Shown: piece by piece, positions 62,501 to 64,000 of the stretch
Layout: each line of letters starts with the position of its first letter
How positions within the stretch are numbered: the first letter of the stretch is position 1
DNA from: Aurantibacter crassamenti
GTDB taxonomy: Bacteria; Bacteroidota; Bacteroidia; Flavobacteriales; Flavobacteriaceae
Assembly (NCBI RefSeq): GCF_016811105.1
Contig: NZ_JAFBGM010000001.1
Coordinates: forward strand, 823,031 to 887,030
DNA: 64,000 nt
Reading direction: 5' to 3'
Made by a program: the position numbers and the translations under genes
The notes under the pieces: generated by a model
Told to the model about the DNA's origin: nothing
Databases searched by the model: none
The model's input: the letters and a program-made list of their open reading frames with translations, nothing else

Positions 62501-64000
62501 TATCTCACATAGTTGTTCGACCCACCCGTTATGGCAGTTTCATCGATGCTAATAGTAGCATTGTTCGAGTTGTTACCGTTGGTACAAGCGAATTCAACCA
62601 CAGTAGCATTTACATTGTCAATGATTTCTGGTTGCAGAATTACTTGGGTGATATCAACAAAACAGTCGTTAGCACCAGTAGCTCTAATGGTATATGTAAT
62701 ACCAGGAGTTACAAGACCTTCTAGACCTGTAAATACAGCACTTGTATTTGTTGAAGAGCTGGCAGCTATTGGATAAGTTACAGCACCAGAGGTACCAGGA
62801 CCAGAGATAATTTCAAAAGTGTATGGTCCTACTCCATTATCTACTACGCTTACAGAAATTGTACCGTCATCAGCTCCATTACAAGTAACATCTGTAAAGG
62901 CATCTACATTAATAACAGGTATCACTGCAGGTTGTAATTCTTGTGTTATTGTAGTTGCACAATTGTGGTTTGCGTTTTGATCAGTAATTGTGAACACATA
63001 ATCACCAACAAGCGTTAAACCTGTAAAAATTCCAGAATTGTTAGCATCATCAGCAGGGTCAGCTGCTAAAGTACCAGGATATCTTACTTCGTAATTAAAG
63101 ACACCCGAGCCACCAGTTTGAGTAATAGTAATTTCACCACCAGGAGTTGCAGAACAGTCAATTGTTTTTACAACAGTTGCTAAAGGAACAATTGGTTCGT
63201 AAAGCAATTCAGCAGTAGTTGTGAATGTACAAGTCCATTGATCGGTAATCTGTACTTGGTAACTACCAGCATCTAAACCTGAGAAAATAGGACTGTTTTG
63301 AGCCGTTCCAACCGGAGTAGTATCTTTAATAAGCTGATAGGTATAATTACTACCTTGTCCACCAGTAACGCCAACAACTTGAATTTCTCCAGAGAAGTTA
63401 GTACAGTTTGGTTGATTCACTTGTAATGTTCCAGAAATAGGAGTTGGATCAGCAAGAATAATTCCACTTTGTACTTCTTGTTGACAACCGTTTTGGTCAA
63501 TCACCCATGCTTCATATGTTCCAGGAGCAAGGTTTTCGAATCTTGGTGTTGTCGTGTAATCACCCGCAACAGTTGGAGCTACTGTACCAACATAATATTG
63601 GTAATCACCCCATCCACCTTGTACATCTATTATTTCAATAACACCGTCATTACCGACACAAGTAATAGGAGTTACTTCTGTGTTAGCAGTGATTGCTGCA
63701 CTAGGTCCAGCGATGTTAAAGAAAGCATTGTTAACACAAGCCGGGTCAGAGTCTTGCGTAATTTGAACACGATATTCACCAGCAGGAATAGCATATGGAG
63801 CAGTTGGACCAACATTGGCCGAAGTACCTGTTGCTGAAGCAATAATAACATCATCACCTAAAGCAGCGGTACCTTGCGAATCATAGATTTGCCATGTAAA
63901 GCCTGCGCCGTAAGGGTTAACAGGGTCATTAATGGTAAAGCTTACAGAACCATTATCACCAAAACAAACAACATCAACAGTAGTTGTAGCAATTTCGAAA
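59542..64000 (-). CDS. SprB-like giant adhesin with SprB repeats and type B (CHU_C) C-terminal domain (5' end beyond window)
   Basis: The frame is open from the right edge to the stop at 59542, giving at least 1485 C-terminal residues. About 16 modules of 75-95 residues are visible, each with a TCxGxxDG-like start, GGxGxYxY, an AGxYxVxVxD core and a D-x-x-G-C end, then I-x-x-P; two Cys per module suggest a disulfide. The final ~90 residues hold the CHU_C/gliding-motility domain (FTPDGDGLNDRWMPEN, IKIYDRYGRVVEDN, NGWDGKYNQSELPSGDYWY, FTLYR), a type B sorting signal for the type IX system. It is probably a surface adhesin used in gliding and is followed by the SprF-like gene. A GTG at 63504 is internal, not the start. 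Confidence 0.93.
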   Translation of the reverse strand, partial: FEIATTTVDVVCFGDNGSVSFTINDPVNPYGAGFTWQIYDSQGTAALGDDVIIASATGTSANVGPTAPYAIPAGEYRVQITQDSDPACVNNAFFNIAGPSAAITANTEVTPITCVGNDGVIEIIDVQGGWGDYQYYVGTVAPTVAGDYTTTPRFENLAPGTYEAWVIDQNGCQQEVQSGIILADPTPISGTLQVNQPNCTNFSGEIQVVGVTGGQGSNYTYQLIKDTTPVGTAQNSPIFSGLDAGSYQVQITDQWTCTFTTTAELLYEPIVPLATVVKTIDCSATPGGEITITQTGGSGVFNYEVRYPGTLAADPADDANNSGIFTGLTLVGDYVFTITDQNANHNCATTITQELQPAVIPVINVDAFTDVTCNGADDGTISVSVVDNGVGPYTFEIISGPGTSGAVTYPIAASSSTNTSAVFTGLEGLVTPGITYTIRATGANDCFVDITQVILQPEIIDNVNATVVEFACTNGNNSNNATISIDETAITGGSNNYVRYEFINTSTSTTVQNGSNPTYIETNYAGGNYTINVYDDKGCLGSTTAVILPYVEITNATVTTTADITCNPGDDSEIQVNVTINPVTATPNLEYETNGTDNAYAATNSTGLFTGLGVGSYIIRVTNLDTNCYVETTHTIADPNIMDVVITKLTDEECLNNGVDDGSFSVTINDYTGSYTYQVYDLDDNPIAGFAGSGNTSTPLIISNLVGGAYYVEITQTEAPFCVQNSNVITILAPDAPITATVNQEASVSCSNDQGTLLVDPEGGEGPYTIVLTNTTTSDSYTETNVEAFIFTGLAAGDYTIEVSDAFSCIYTDTITLIRPDPIVASIAATTLACYNDNNASVTATVGARNVTPIYSYQLNTYNNLAGTNTPQVSVAQGSNIFPNLAAGFYSITVTDDVGCSVETTIVEIENPTEVTAQLIRTSPLTCTTGVEFELSATGGSGTYEYSEDNITFLPMVGNTINLPQAGVLAAGTYAYYVRDAINTCEAIRSNEITEDPIDPLVLTLDTTSARINCFGETTAVIYADAEGGLGNYLYELYSDSVTPGNLIAGPQALGQFTDLAAGTYWVNVTSEDCTTAPQQVIITEPTVLEYTEEVINVTCNGENDASITVTLSGGAGGYQYSISPNLNQFDDENVFDELEPGDYTVIAQDQNGCFVELHYTITEPEILEMTGTTLPEICAGNEDGSATVVITGGTAPYSTSFGDNNNFIVDQFDFTNLAAGSYLVYVRDAMGCEVNMILTVDQGVNLNATVEPVYECTGDTPNNYVNITLEDETVLGDVLYALDSTDLSDMQLNPDFRNIAPGTHFIVISHANGCLETIDFEIVDFEPLTLTLEQTNINEITATAEGGLPNYTFVFDGKDQGDDNTFFINRTDTYVVSVIDENGCEVIANIFMEFIDIELPNFFTPDGDGLNDRWMPENIEQYPEILIKIYDRYGRVVEDNVIDRNGWDGKYNQSELPSGDYWYVVKLNGETDDREFVGHFTLYR

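Noticed and set aside
63502..63504. GTG as start of the adhesin gene
   Set aside because: The same frame remains open to the right edge with two more complete repeat modules, so the GTG is an internal valine.
63469..63837. 122-codon plus-strand frame opposite the adhesin
   Set aside because: The adhesin frame is continuous through this stretch with repeated family motifs; the plus-strand frame is its complement.

Overview
The window comes from a low-GC member of the Flavobacteriaceae (Bacteroidota), most likely a marine polysaccharide degrader. This rests on a SusC/SusD pair, a SprB-like giant adhesin with a type B (CHU_C) secretion tail next to a PorP/SprF protein, GIN-domain and CRTAC1/FG-GAP proteins, TAnnTTTG promoter elements and weak Shine-Dalgarno sequences. 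No genus can be assigned from the sequence alone.

Layout. 1-4684 (minus strand) is a defence-like block: a truncated DEAD/DEAH helicase, a 1006-residue STY4851/ECs_5259-like protein and a WYL-domain regulator. It resembles type III Druantia (DruE + DruH) plus a regulator, and it lies on the 3' side of a tRNA-Ile(CAU), the usual position of a genomic island. 5291-24905 is mostly core: methylmalonyl-CoA epimerase, rbfA, a LolC/E-type permease, dusB, lepA, a GH140-like protein, a Na+/H+ antiporter facing a Usp-SulP pair, and a co-directional run of MBL hydrolase, SMP-30 lipoprotein, S8 and M1 peptidases, rnpA and an S41 peptidase.

25220-36261 is an accessory sugar-oxidation and hydrolysis region: a second S41 peptidase, SMP-30 lactonase, SDR dehydrogenase, DUF1080 hydrolase, GH28, a PQQ dehydrogenase with a built-in cytochrome c, a sulfatase and a Gfo/Idh/MocA dehydrogenase. 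The set fits periplasmic and cytoplasmic oxidation of sugars and possibly the 3-keto-glycoside route. An NlpC/P60 lipoprotein and a solitary cytosine-5 DNA methyltransferase, overlapping an FG-GAP lipoprotein gene, follow.

40413-52159 is a polysaccharide-utilisation-like locus: SusD and SusC on the minus strand, divergent from a giant CRTAC1/FG-GAP protein and two GH5 glycanases, the second with a carbohydrate-binding-like insert inside its catalytic barrel. No transcriptional regulator accompanies it inside the window. Between the GH5 genes lies a degenerate tandem repeat ending in a GCGAAGC hairpin, with a related copy near 53.2 kb.

52266-64000 returns to core genes: a small PD-(D/E)XK-like protein, an ElaA-type acetyltransferase, rpiB, a 554-bp AT-rich divergent gap with a cluster of DnaA-box-like 9-mers, rnr, a GIN-domain protein, a LysE exporter, tRNA-Cys, folB, and the SprF/SprB-type gliding-adhesin pair, whose adhesin gene runs off the right edge.
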